From positions 74,685,843 to 74,749,842 of the forward strand of contig CM076260.1 of the NCBI GenBank assembly GCA_038380795.1: 64,000 nucleotides of DNA. Reading direction: 5' to 3'. The notes under the pieces are model-generated. The model searched no databases. It was not told the DNA's origin and worked only from the letters and a program-made list of their open reading frames with translations. The DNA comes from Pyrocephalus nanus. Lineage: Eukaryota > Chordata > Aves > Passeriformes > Tyrannidae. Below are positions 53,991 to 64,000 of this stretch, one piece after another. Position numbers and translations under genes: made by a program. Within the stretch, counting starts at the first letter, position 1. The number at the start of each line of letters is the position of its first letter.

Positions 53991-55873
53991 ACTGCCATAA
54001 ACAATATTAAATCTCATCTGATGGCATTTACAGTTTTAGTACTGTATATATAAAGGTGCCAGGACTATGAATAAGTATATAAAAGATACTCATGAACTTT
54101 AAACAAGGCCATTTTAATTTCTGCTCAGGGGGAAAAAAACCCCAAAACTAAACAAAAAACAAGACCCAAATCAAAACAACTGCATTAAAGTTCTTCCTAT
54201 TAAAGGAATAAAACATAGGACCTAAGAAAAATATGTTTATGTATGAAACAGAAAGGTTAAGTTTCAGAATCTGTAAATGTAGTCCATGAAAATAAAAACT
54301 AATTTCTCCACCCAACCAAGGGAGCCTAAAGTCATTATCCACCTTACACCATTTCATGAATCATGAAATGGGAAAGACTTCCCACTATAACAAACAAAGC
54401 AATACAATGAACTACTTAAATGAAACTTGAACTTATTTATCTATTTAACTGATTAGAATCATACCAGTTGTTTCAGTTGTCTGAAAAGGGAATTTCAAAT
54501 ACAAGGTTACTGTTTTGGTAAAAGGATTTCAACTACCTGGATGTCACTTGATTGCCTTCTACAGCTCAACCCAGATTGAAGAATCTGAAGATCTAAGGAA
54601 TATCTCTATATTAGCAATAAAAAGGAAGCTATGGAAATGCCAAAACAAGTCCCATGGTGCATATTTCATGATTTTTTTTAAAAATCTTCAGTTATTTGAA
54701 AGCTTTCTTCATATAATTCTCCCTGCTGAACACCGAACATCTTCCCACCCTGACCACCCCAACAATCTAAAAGTTATTGCAGTTCAAAATACTGCACCTC
54801 TTGCATATAATAACCACACTCAGAGAAGCACCTTTGCAGTCATTTAGTTTGTTGTATGTAACTTGCATTCTTTTTCTCATTTACCATGTAACAAGAAGAA
54901 AGTAATTCTTCAAAATGACAACACCTATAGGGTTTAGGCTTATCACTGAACACCAACTTCATATAATATTTTTGCCAAAGACATCACAAACTAAACCTAA
55001 CAGAAATCTCCGCTGGTTTCACTTGTTAGCTCCAGTGTCAGACTGTAGCACACTGACATAACAGCTTTAAACTAATTCCTGCCTTGTATCAACTTATATC
55101 ACAGGTTCCATACTGTCAAACTTCAAACATTTTTCTCTGAGTCTCAGATGGAAGAGAACAGAGGAGTAATGACAATCCTGTGGAGAAAATAGGCCATGGG
55201 TTTGTAAATACAATGGGTTGTTTTGCATTAGACCAATGAACAAAATTATCTTCACATTCATCATCAATTAGAATTTTTACATGACAAACCCAGAGCATCC
55301 TGCTGAACCCAAATCACAGCTGGCAATCCTGCAGCCCAATGTGGCAAGGCAGCCACCGTCTTTGAAACAGCTCCCTTCATTGCTACAGAGAAAAACCACG
55401 AGGAGCAATAATAATAAGCTGTTGTCCTGACAACCTTACAAAGTAAAACCAAGGCTCACTTTACTACAGCAGAACAGCAAGGACAACATGATCACTGCAA
55501 ACTGCTCCTAATTCTTCAACAGCAGCCAGCCACTGCAATGAGGAAGACCAGCACAGCAAAATACATATGCTTGTTAATACCGTGTAGATGATGTGCACAT
55601 TAGGCATCAGAATGTATGAATACACACAGCCACAACATTCTGACCTTTTTTCCCCCCACTCCGTGTCACACAAATATTACAATGAGATTTCATTCTAAAA
55701 CATGTCAGGTGTTCATTTTTACTGCCGAGAGGCCAGAAAAACACTTAGGAGTGCTCTTTTTCTTGAATGTACTTTAGGTATATAAAAGTAGGAAATAATT
55801 AGTTTTGAACAGAAACCAGAAATGAAAACAGTCAGAGAAACATGATTAAATAATTTGTAACTCTGAGATGGAA

Positions 55874-55930
55874 AGAAAAAAAAGTTTTTTTGGGGAAAAA
55901 AAAAAAAAAAAACAACCAAAAAAAAAAAAC
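55874..55930 (+). repeat. A-rich simple sequence
   Basis: AAAAAAAAGTTTTTTTGGGG followed by A runs of 17 and 12 broken by CAACC. The AAAAAAA..TTTTTTT start could form a short hairpin. Confidence 0.8.
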
Positions 55931-57079
55931 CCAGACTGAAATTTTCTATCTGTCACAAATACCTTCTTCATAAAATAGAGGAGACAGAACTGCTTTTTGC
56001 AGTGACAGTTTTCCTAACTATGCATTACATGCAGTATTTCTTTTTACTCCCCTACACGAAAGGGAAAAAAACAGCAAAACATCTTTTAACAGTGTGTGCA
56101 TTCATATCACCTGTAGAAAGTTTTACTGTGTCCCTACTCACCTTAATTGTCATTTTAATCTTATATCATTTCACAATTTATCAGTTTGAAGGAAGTGACT
56201 GTAAAAATCCAAAATGAAATACAAGGTGGCCCAGAATCTCCTTTCCCTCTCATATACATAGGGCAAAACAAATGTAAGCAAAAAAAACCCTCAAAACAAA
56301 ACAACAACCAAAAATAAAATTAAAACTACTAGAAAAATTTTATGCAAGTATTAAAATACATTTTGCTGCATTTGAATTAACCTGTCACAGAACCTCTAAT
56401 GTTCTCACAGTACCTTTCCTTATAAAAATATTTTTAGTACCATAATCTGTTGCTTCTGTAATATGCAAAACAGTTCTATAATCTCATCACAGATTGTATT
56501 AAGTTTAAACAAAAGTTAGTGAATCTAAAGGGAAATGGAAGGGCAAATTGTTGAGTTTTACGTGAGCTTTATAAGTCTCATCTTTTAGCTTTTGAATCAT
56601 AGGTATTTCACAATATGAATTTTCAGTCTGAAATTACAGGAAAATTATTTGATGGGATTTATGTTAGAGGACACATATTACCAGTAAATGCAGGCAGGCA
56701 TTATCACAAGCCACAGCCACTATGTCAGGGAGAATTTGAGCAGTGAAGGGTGAGGGGAAGGAAAGAAGAAACAGCAAATAATGTAGACAAATATCTGCAG
56801 AGTTGAATATGGGACTTTGCAGGACCGAGGACAACCAGTGAAGGCATTATATAAGAAAAGATTCAAAGTCAATGGCAAAACTCCAAGTCCTGTGCTCAGA
56901 ATTTTATTTAAGCTGCTGAGGGGGAGGGGCAGTCATGACAACTTCAGCTACTGCCATCTTCCAGCCTCCTAGCTGCTACAAGCCGATTTACTACCTCTCC
57001 TCTATCCAGCCTCCTTCTAGATTCCCTCACTTTCAAAACAGCCATGGTATCTTTCTACATTACATGTCATAGCTTTAAC

Positions 57080-57103
57080 AAAAAAAAAAAAAAAAAAAAA
57101 AAT
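57080..57103 (+). repeat. (A)24 run
   Basis: Twenty-four A residues without interruption. The flanks are unique AT-rich intron, with no recognised retroelement body. Confidence 0.9.
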
Positions 57104-59818
57104 GGGTACAGGTCATTTTTGTAAGGAACACAGAATCCCCAGCTAACAGCAACTAAAATAAATGTCTACTTCATTTCAAACATTTACTATTCTTAAAATG
57201 TTTTACAAGCATCGGATCCAATAAAGCTGTTTGCTTGCAGATCCAAAAAGACAGGATGGCAGCTGCTTACATTTATTACATGCTCAGAAGATTACCTCCA
57301 TAAGGATTCAAGACCTTTTTTAAACAAAACCTTTAATTACGTATAGACTGCTCATTATTTAAGAAATTCCAGAAAACCAGACGAATCCACTTATAAATCT
57401 TGAGTAGCTAACTGCTGATGTAATTACAGTTTCATGATCCAAACAAAAGCTTACATATCTTTTAGTAAGAACTATGGTGCAAAATATTCACAATGACATT
57501 TCTGCCTACTGCTGTCCTGTCTAACTAAAAACTAAAAGAGTATCACCAATTATAATAATCCTTTTCAATCTTCTGTTCATTCAATTATGCATGAAAGTGG
57601 CTTTAAATCTGGGGTCAGTGCTTTACTACAAAGGAAGACAGGTTCTCTCTCATTTACTTCTGTCATGATAAATCAGATGTTTAACATGAAGTTTGCTCTT
57701 TCACAACAAACTAAAAAAAATAATACAGCTAATCATGTGAAGTCTAGCAATTCTTAAAAATCTAACCAGTCATATGGCATTATCACTGAAAGTCATGAGG
57801 AATTACTGTTATTCTTAATGCAATTTATGTGAACAACTAGTGTTTAATAAACAAGCAAACAAACAACTGTGAAACATACTTTTCAATCTACTAATTAAAC
57901 TACAAATTCCCTCATAAATTCTTCTTACTGGATTCTTGGATATGGTGTACAGTCCTCACAGTATTTCCTCAAAATTCAGGTAGAAAAACCAGGGTAGAAA
58001 AAGACTGTCAAGGCACCCCTAGCTTAAACTTCCTGAACTGTTCAGATTTATAAGAGGATAAAAAATCTTATGAAAATAAAGAGATAAACTGAAGTTGGCC
58101 TTGACATAGCAAGAGGTAAGGTTTTAAAGAATGTAATATAAATTATGTCTCCTAATAAAAGAAAATTTTCTACTTTAAGTACAATATTGCAACATACATA
58201 AAACAAACAGCCATCTCCACTTCACTGATCCACAACCCAGCTTATCTAAACATTTTAAAATTGCAAAGCATTTTAAATTGTAAAGCAAAAATTGCATGGA
58301 AAGAGAAAACCCTGATTTCATTTCAAGCTGTCAAAACAGCTACTGTTGGTAATCTTGCATGACTAACGTGAGAAACTAGATAACCCAGTGCCCCACCCTC
58401 TTTCCACAATCTGTAACTTATATTATCATAATAACGTAGCATTTCTCACTCAATATTACCAAACCAGATCTCTAAGCAGTAAAAGGTATGAGCCTACTCA
58501 AAATATTTTAACCTCCAACCATCTAAATATGATCTTAGCTCCAGCCAAGGCAAGGAGAAAATATTTACTTTCTCCTGCAGTTCAAACTGGTGATCTGCAG
58601 ATAAAAAGCTTAGGTGCAATGCCTGTGTCCAGTATGAAGCTGAAAGTGAAAAAATGAACTGCCCTGGTTCAGTTGAAAAGGTCAAAAACAGCAAAAGGGA
58701 TGGTTTTGCCTGTTTGACCACTGCTTTGCTAAGTTCCTCATTTGACTCTCTTCATTTGCAAGAGTATTTCACAATGCATTAGAGTAATGGCATGTCAGTA
58801 TATGTCTGCAAAGAGAAGACTATATTATCTTTCTTTCAGGAAAATGAAATATAAACCTTTAAAAATACTGATATGTACAGTAAGCAAATACCAGCTAGGA
58901 AGAATTGAGGTTTCATTTAGTTCTAGGCTTTACATTATGTCCTTGGCATATATGAATGAAATGATCTTTAACTGATCCAACAGGATTGGTGAAACAGTCT
59001 GGCATCCTTACAAGGAGTTATTCCTTCTTGTTACATCTAAGTGCTGCATGACCTGGTAAGGTAACCCACTGGGCACGCAAAACCAAGACAATACATTCAG
59101 AGACCTCTCTAAATCTAGCTTTATATGAATGCTACATAAATTATAAATCAACTGTTCTGGACCCTAAGTGATGTTTAAATATCTATAATGCATTAGAGCT
59201 CTTGATGATTTAAACATGTTTGCATTAATAATAAAAGATATTTCAAAGATCAAATTTAAGATTGAAGTATTTCAGAGCTGCCACCAAAAAAGCGAATGGA
59301 GGGTAAATAACACATTGCACTGACAACAGGCACAGTTTTAGAAAAAAAACTCACAAGAAATAGATTAATACGGCATCAAGGCAAGGTATTCCTATATGCA
59401 GCAGGCTGTGATGTACTACGTTTCTGAATCCAACTCCAAAATGTTTCTGTCTAAGATAGCTAGGTACAGAATCTGGGAAAAATCAGCTGAACAGACAATT
59501 TCAATGCACTATGGTCCTTTTAAAAATAAGTCCATCAAAGTAAGTAACAAATGAGACTGAATTATTGGCTTTTCCCCATTTTCAAACATCCTGCCTTATC
59601 CAGCTGCCTTCCTTTAAAGCAACCTAAATATTTTGCAGTTACCTTCCAACTAAACAAACTTTCTTTAGATATCAGTGACACATACGTAAAATAATGTCTA
59701 AGCAGCAAGATAAACTGATCAAAACAATTATGTCAGCAAGTAAGCAAACTTCAAATTCTGCTCCAGCTTAATCAGTGCAGAACTGACCAGAACATAGTTT
59801 ACTATTCACGTGAAGAAC

Positions 59819-59839
59819 AAAAAAAAAAAAAAAAAAAAA
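59819..59839 (+). repeat. (A)21 run
   Basis: Twenty-one A residues, followed by GGATAAATACAG. No recognised element upstream. Confidence 0.9.
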
Positions 59840-60577
59840 GGATAAATACAGAAATAGCAAGCAGGCTGCAGAGCCAGATTACGTGCTTTCCTTCCCTGCA
59901 GGATAGCTGATATAAGAAAGCCATCTAGTGTTAACTTTTAGAAGTGAAAACTGCGCACAAAAGAGCTCAGGGAAATTTACATGTGCAATTCTCTTCAACT
60001 TTGCATATCTTTTGCATCATAAAAAATAGAACTCGCTTCCTCAAGAAAAGCCAGGCTGAAAGCAAGTGTTCAAACTACAGATGTATTAAAATAATGCAGC
60101 ACCAAGTACTAAGGTAGTTTACTGACCTACTTCGTGAACCTTAAGAGCCATATCTGAAATTTGTCGACTCCGGAGTTGCCTTTGTCAAGCCTACATAACG
60201 CTACTTCCCCATTCACAGGGGCTCTCACCAGCCCCGCAAGGCGCTGCAGCCGAACATCGAAGGGGTGCGGAGTCAGGAACATAAAATCTAAAGCAAAGTT
60301 GAGTCCAGCTGGCTACCATTTAATGGACTCGAAAGCTAACTTTGGAGAATGGACCAATGAACCATCAGAACACTACAACACAACAAAGAGTGCAAAAGGA
60401 TGTAGGTTGCGCCTTGCAACCAGTAACTAAAAAAACAGCATTAAAATCATTTAAGGAAACTGCACGAGCTGAAGATCCTTTCCCTCTGCCACCCCAAGCG
60501 CTTGGCGGTTCCCACTGCACCGTCTCCGCTCTGAACAGCAGCTCTACCCCAGAGATGTCCGATCCAGGCAAACTTAC

Positions 60578-60708
60578 TCCGTAATTGCCATTATTGTCGG
60601 AGTGAGACTGGGAGAGGGGAGCAGCGTGCCCCGGCTGCCGCAGCCGGTGGCAGAGCCGCCCCGCAGGTGACCGGCGACCCGGGGGACACCCCCGCCGCCC
60701 CCGCGGCC
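60578..60708 (-). other. SIPA1L2: Candidate alternative SIPA1L2 first exon B
   Basis: A second minus-strand donor, GGA|GTAAGT, has GT at 60577-60576. A minus-strand TATAAATA motif lies at 60742-60735, which would place a start near 60705-60711 and give a first exon of about 130 nt. This stretch includes an ATG at 60591-60589, 14 nt before the donor, which would open a short upstream frame. It is an alternative to exon A, or a second promoter, and is inferred from motifs only. Confidence 0.3.
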
Positions 60709-60734
60709 ATTCCTCGAGGGGCAGATCCCAGCGC

Positions 60735-60746
60735 TATTTATAAAGG
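60735..60746. promoter_or_regulatory. TATA-like motif readable on both strands
   Basis: TATTTATAAAGG on the plus strand reads CCTTTATAAATA on the minus strand. It is an isolated AT-rich word inside a GC-rich island. The minus-strand version fits a TATA box about 160 bp upstream of the donor at 60578. The plus-strand version would direct transcription away from SIPA1L2. Confidence 0.35.
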
Positions 60747-61050
60747 CGACGTGCGGGAGCGACCCATCCCGGCCGCAGCCACCCCGCCCCGGCGCGGCGG
60801 GCACCGAGCGGCGGCGACGGGGGGCTGGCGGGGAAGAGCGGCCCGCGGCTCCTCGCCGCTTCCCCGCTCCCTGCACCAGCCCTCCGTCCTCCCGTGGAGC
60901 TCGGAGGAGCCGAGCCTCCCTCCCCAAGGCACCTGAGAGGAGAGGACGTGGGTCCTTCACGCCCTTCTCCAAGCTGCCCCCGAGCCCTTCCCGGCACAGA
61001 GAGCACTCGCACGCCCGCGGGGTACGGACGCGGTGCCGGGCACTCCTTAC

Positions 61051-61430
61051 CTCCTGCCGCCGCTGCCGCGGCCGCCGCTGCCCGCGCTCCGGCTGCTCCC
61101 GCCGCGGGACCCCCATGCCCCCCCCGCGCACAAGGGCTGCGCTCCGCTCCCCGCCAGCGGCGAGCAATCCTCTCCTCTCCCACCCGCGGGGAGCCGGAGC
61201 CCTGCACGGAACCGAGGGGCGCTCGCAGGGGTGTTGTGGGCTGGCGCGGGTGCCGCTGCTCCTCGCCCTCCTCTCTCCCCCGCGCTGTGCCCGGCGCTGT
61301 GCCCGGAGTGCGGCTCTGGAGTGCGGCTCTGGAGTGCGGCTCTGGAGTGCGGCTCTGGAGTGCGGCTCTGGAGTGCGGCTCTGGAGTGCGGCTCTGGAGT
61401 GCGGCTCCGCGGCCGGACGGGCAGGCGGGA
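61051..61430 (-). other. SIPA1L2: Candidate SIPA1L2 non-coding first exon A
   Basis: The minus strand carries a near-ideal donor, GGAG|GTAAGG, with GT at 61050-61049, so an exon would end at 61051. The right edge (start site) is only guessed from the GC/CCAAT cluster just upstream. If this is right, the 13-bp repeat at 61305-61408 falls in the 5' UTR. No ORF in the stretch resembles a known protein. Confidence 0.4.
61305..61408. repeat. 13-bp tandem repeat, eight copies
   Basis: The unit GGAGTGCGGCTCT is repeated eight times head to tail with no spacers; only the last base of copy eight differs (C for T). Because 13 is not a multiple of 3, each frame cycles through a 13-residue peptide, which accounts for the repetitive peptides in the spurious island ORFs. 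It lies between the GC-box cluster and candidate donor A. Confidence 0.97.
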
Positions 61431-61640
61431 GCGGCGGGCGGGGCGGGCGCAACGCCGACACTCTCACCCGCGCGCGCCGGCCCCCGCGCGCCCGCAGGCC
61501 CCGCCCCTGCCACCGGCCCCACCCTCATTGGCTGGGCCGGCGCGGCCCCGCGGGAGCGCCAGCTCCGCATTGGCCGCTCGCGCTGTCGCGCGCCCGGCAA
61601 GGCGCAGGCCCCGCCCCCGCCGGGACACCGCCTCCCCCTG
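61430..61640 (-). promoter_or_regulatory. SIPA1L2: GC-box and CCAAT-box cluster (core/proximal promoter)
   Basis: Contains ATTGG at 61527-61531 and 61569-61573, which are CCAAT boxes when read on the minus strand, spaced 42 bp apart. GC boxes lie at about 61435-61450, 61499-61507 and 61609-61618. This pattern is typical of TATA-less housekeeping-type promoters bound by NF-Y and Sp1-family factors. The orientation agrees with transcription to the left, towards SIPA1L2. The start site cannot be placed from sequence alone. Confidence 0.5.
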
Positions 61641-62010
61641 CTCCCCCCGCCCGGCCTCAGCCCGGAGCGGTGCGGGAGGGGAGCTCGGGACGCTCCGGGA
61701 AGGGCGGCTGGTTTGGGATGGGGGGCGAGCAACAGGTGGGGTGAAGGACGGAGCGAGGCAGAGAGCGACGAGCAACGAGCGGTCCTTCAGCGGGATCGGG
61801 ACCCCTAGCCCCTCGTGCCCAGCCGAGCCCCGGCGGAGCAGCGCCGAGGCGGAGCTCCCCGGCACCTGCCCCTGCCCCGCTCCTCTTCGCTTTCAAGACC
61901 CTGGACAACGCTGCTCAGCCCCAGGCCCCCGGCCCCTGCCTCTCTGCCGTCCCCGGGCTCCTGAGCCCCCCGGCTCCTTCCCGCGGGAACCCAGGGAGGG
62001 GCGAGCAGCG

Positions 62011-63399
62011 GTGTGACCTGGACTCTGTGTCATCCTGCCAGGCTCTGCACTGTCTCAGCGAATGCCCATCTGAGACCCTCCGGGCTTACGGCGGGGATGC
62101 TGTGTCCGCATCCCGGCAGTGCCTGTGCTTTACCCACAGCTTTAAAGTGGAAATACCTAGTAGCGATGAAACACATGGCAGTGCAGTCCTCGGCACTGCC
62201 TGCTTTATCTCCCTTGTACCACTCTTAAGTTGCACATGATCAGGAGCATGGTGCTTTCCCTCTGGGTTGTGCAGCCCTGAGCAGGTTTAGTTTGCCTGCC
62301 AAATAAGCCATGGCTAGATATCCGCATTTCCTCCACCTCTTCCACGTGTTCTGGTAAGCAAACCAAAGGCTGGTTTCAGAATTTGAATTTCTCTATTTTT
62401 ACTCCGTGAGCTAGTTTTGCAGAGAACCATATCTGTAATCATAGGGCTCAGTTCTCCACAGAGGTTGCAAAATAGAAGATGTTATCAGGACTCATGGGGC
62501 TGCTCCCATCTGCTACCCCAAATTACGAGGCCTGCAATATCATTGGAATAAAGTCTACTCCTACAGAACCCTACAGAAACAACTCAGGGTTCTTTTATGT
62601 TTTTCCAATCCTCTCTTGCTTACTTTCTCCTCCGCCCCTACCTACCTGTCATGGGTATGTAACTTTCTGGTTGTACCAGTTTGCTCAGCTCTGGCGAGCA
62701 GGCTGACTGTTGACATTTACAAGTATTCCGCTGCCTAGTAAACTTCCCCTCACTGCCTACCTTTTGCTGGAAACAGAGCAGAAGGCTTTAATGGAAAAGA
62801 ACTGCCACAAATATGCCAAAGATCCAAAACACCCAGGGCAGGCCAAAATTTGGGTTATTGCACTTAACTGGTCCTTTAATGCACATTTTACATCCAGAAA
62901 TATGGTCCCCAATCATTTATTTAAGCATAAGTTCATGCAGACTTCTTAGAACAAACTTAAAGATGTCACCGTTTACTCTAAAAGCACTAGCAAACATTAC
63001 ATTCACTAGTTAGGGTTTGGATGCCTGATTGAGTGTTATTGTTTTGGTTAAAATTATATTTTAGAATGTTATCTTTTCTAACCCAAATCACTAGTCCAGT
63101 TAGGCAGCAGACTGTCTCTCTACCAAAGCATGACCACAGGAATAATATTATTATTGTCCTGACAAAGAGCCTCGGGAAAAAACATCACAAATGAAAGGAA
63201 CAGTGTCTTTTTCACTGTTCTGACGGTAGGACGGAAAATGTTGATGGAAACAGAGGGATTCAGGAGAGGTGTAAGCACTCACAGAATACGGTAGCCAATG
63301 CTTGCCTCTGATTTCTGTGCTGGCAAAGTCCTCAGTACTGGAGGGCTCTGGCTGCTTGTTCCAACGAGCCCCTCTCACTCCGAGGACAGGCTGCCTTTC
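62011..63399. other. Sequence between the two CpG islands
   Basis: Composition falls back to AT-rich after about 62150. No CR1 or coding similarity recognised. It would be upstream intergenic sequence or an intron of a longer SIPA1L2 transcript starting at the small island. Confidence 0.5.
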
Positions 63400-63690
63400 G
63401 GGAATTCAAACGCCGCAGCCATCACTGAATTTTCGCTCCTTGCTGTCATTCCTCTTGCACGCCGCACCTCTATCGCCGAAGGAAGGCTGCACGACCGGAG
63501 CCGCTGCTCTCCGGACCCCGCCAGGACGGAGCGAGGCTCAGGGAGAGCCGCCGCCAGGTGTCCTCGGGGGGCAGAGCGGGGCCGCCCCGGGGCCGCGCTC
63601 TCACCCCGCTGCGCTAAATTTGCCCGCGTAGTGCCCGACCCACCTCTGATGCCGCTGATTCTCTGCTGCCCGCACCGTCGGAGAAGCTAA
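63400..63690. promoter_or_regulatory. Small second CpG island
   Basis: About 290 bp rich in CpG and GC, flanked by AT-rich sequence, with an AATTCAAACG start and a CCCCGGGGCC core near 63583-63592. Possible donors are CAG|GTGTCC on plus (near 63557) and GGG|GTGAGA on minus (near 63600). It may be an alternative upstream promoter of SIPA1L2, a promoter of a non-coding RNA, or an enhancer-type island. No coding similarity was recognised. Confidence 0.45.
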
Positions 63691-64000
63691 ATGGCTCTTT
63701 TACAAGCTTAGCTACGTTTCATGTGCAAACTTAGGAAGGTGGTAGAGCACCATGCTAATAGCTAACACGGCCGTAGTATTTTGTATGCTAAGAACAATAT
63801 TTGCATATACTTACTCTGTTTTCTTTTAAAGGCTCGTTTTATAAAGCACTTTGGATGCAAATCAGCTTCCTCCAAGAATATTTCGGTGTTTCACCTACTA
63901 TCCTAAAGAACACTATGCTTAGAAAACCCTGACAATTTATCTCTAAGTCATGGCATTTCCTTATCCTCTGAAAAAATGCTACTCAGTCTCTACCGACTGC
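63691..64000. other. Right-end flank, unique
   Basis: AT-rich, no feature recognised. Confidence 0.5.

Larger units (their letters stand above)
53991..60589. other. Intron sequence between last CR1 copy and the CpG island
   Basis: AT-rich unique DNA with A runs at 55874, 57080 and 59819. It contains a 23-bp near-perfect palindrome at 54349-54371. GC content rises from about 60160. The last segment (60578-60589) belongs to candidate exon B. Confidence 0.55.
60590..62010. promoter_or_regulatory. SIPA1L2: Major CpG island, likely SIPA1L2 promoter region
   Basis: About 1.4 kb of very GC-rich, CpG-dense sequence in an otherwise AT-rich window. It contains several GC boxes (for example 61499-61507 and 61609-61618, plus tandem GGGCGGG motifs near 61435-61450), two ATTGG motifs, a TATA-like motif, strong minus-strand splice donors and a 13-bp tandem repeat. 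It is the only large CpG island and lies about 53 kb upstream of the SIPA1L2 coding exon on the correct side, so it is the natural promoter candidate. It may be bidirectional. Long ORFs on both strands here are a by-product of composition. Confidence 0.75.

Noticed and set aside
61725..61745. Plus-strand CAG|GTGGGG donor as evidence of a divergent gene
   Set aside because: A single weak donor with no matching exon, ORF or acceptor; not enough to call a transcript.
60574..62016. Long ORFs of about 300 codons on both strands through the CpG island
   Set aside because: They overlap on opposite strands, are Pro/Arg/Ala/Gly-rich, include the 13-bp repeat as cyclic peptide, and match no family. 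GC-rich islands lack stop codons by composition.
1..64000. CRISPR arrays, phage-defence or other prokaryote-type systems, tRNA or rRNA genes
   Set aside because: The window is vertebrate nuclear DNA. No regularly spaced repeats, operon-like gene order, or recognisable structural RNA sequence was seen.

Overview
The window looks like a piece of a bird nuclear genome, probably a songbird. It is AT-rich and gene-poor. It carries many copies of the avian CR1 LINE, shows A-rich and CAAC/CCAA-type simple sequence, and contains one clear vertebrate protein-coding exon. That exon encodes the N-terminal 488 residues of SIPA1L2 (signal-induced proliferation-associated 1-like 2, a Rap GTPase-activating protein), read on the minus strand. 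I assigned it from remembered family sequence; no alignment was run.

Layout, in the direction of transcription (right to left): a strong CpG island (about 60590-62010) with GC boxes, two CCAAT boxes in minus orientation, a TATA-like motif and two good minus-strand splice donors is the likely SIPA1L2 promoter and non-coding first exon. A smaller CpG island (about 63400-63690) lies further upstream. A very long first intron of about 53 kb (roughly 7600-60577 or 7600-61050) follows. It is filled with unique AT-rich DNA, seven CR1 fragments of both orientations, one LTR-like element and many homopolymer runs. The first coding exon is at 5973-7437, with a short leader (about 7438-7598) that carries four minimal upstream ORFs. 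From 5972 down to position 1 is the next intron, with an old CR1 copy at about 270-2055. The RapGAP, PDZ and coiled-coil exons of SIPA1L2 would lie to the left, outside the window.

I found no second protein-coding gene, tRNA, rRNA, CRISPR array or prokaryote-type system. The long ORFs in the CpG island are open on both strands because of GC content and an in-frame 13-bp repeat, and are not supported as genes. The most interesting points are regulatory: start-stop uORFs just before the SIPA1L2 start, two alternative first-exon architectures in the island, and an eight-copy 13-bp tandem repeat beside the GC/CCAAT promoter cluster.
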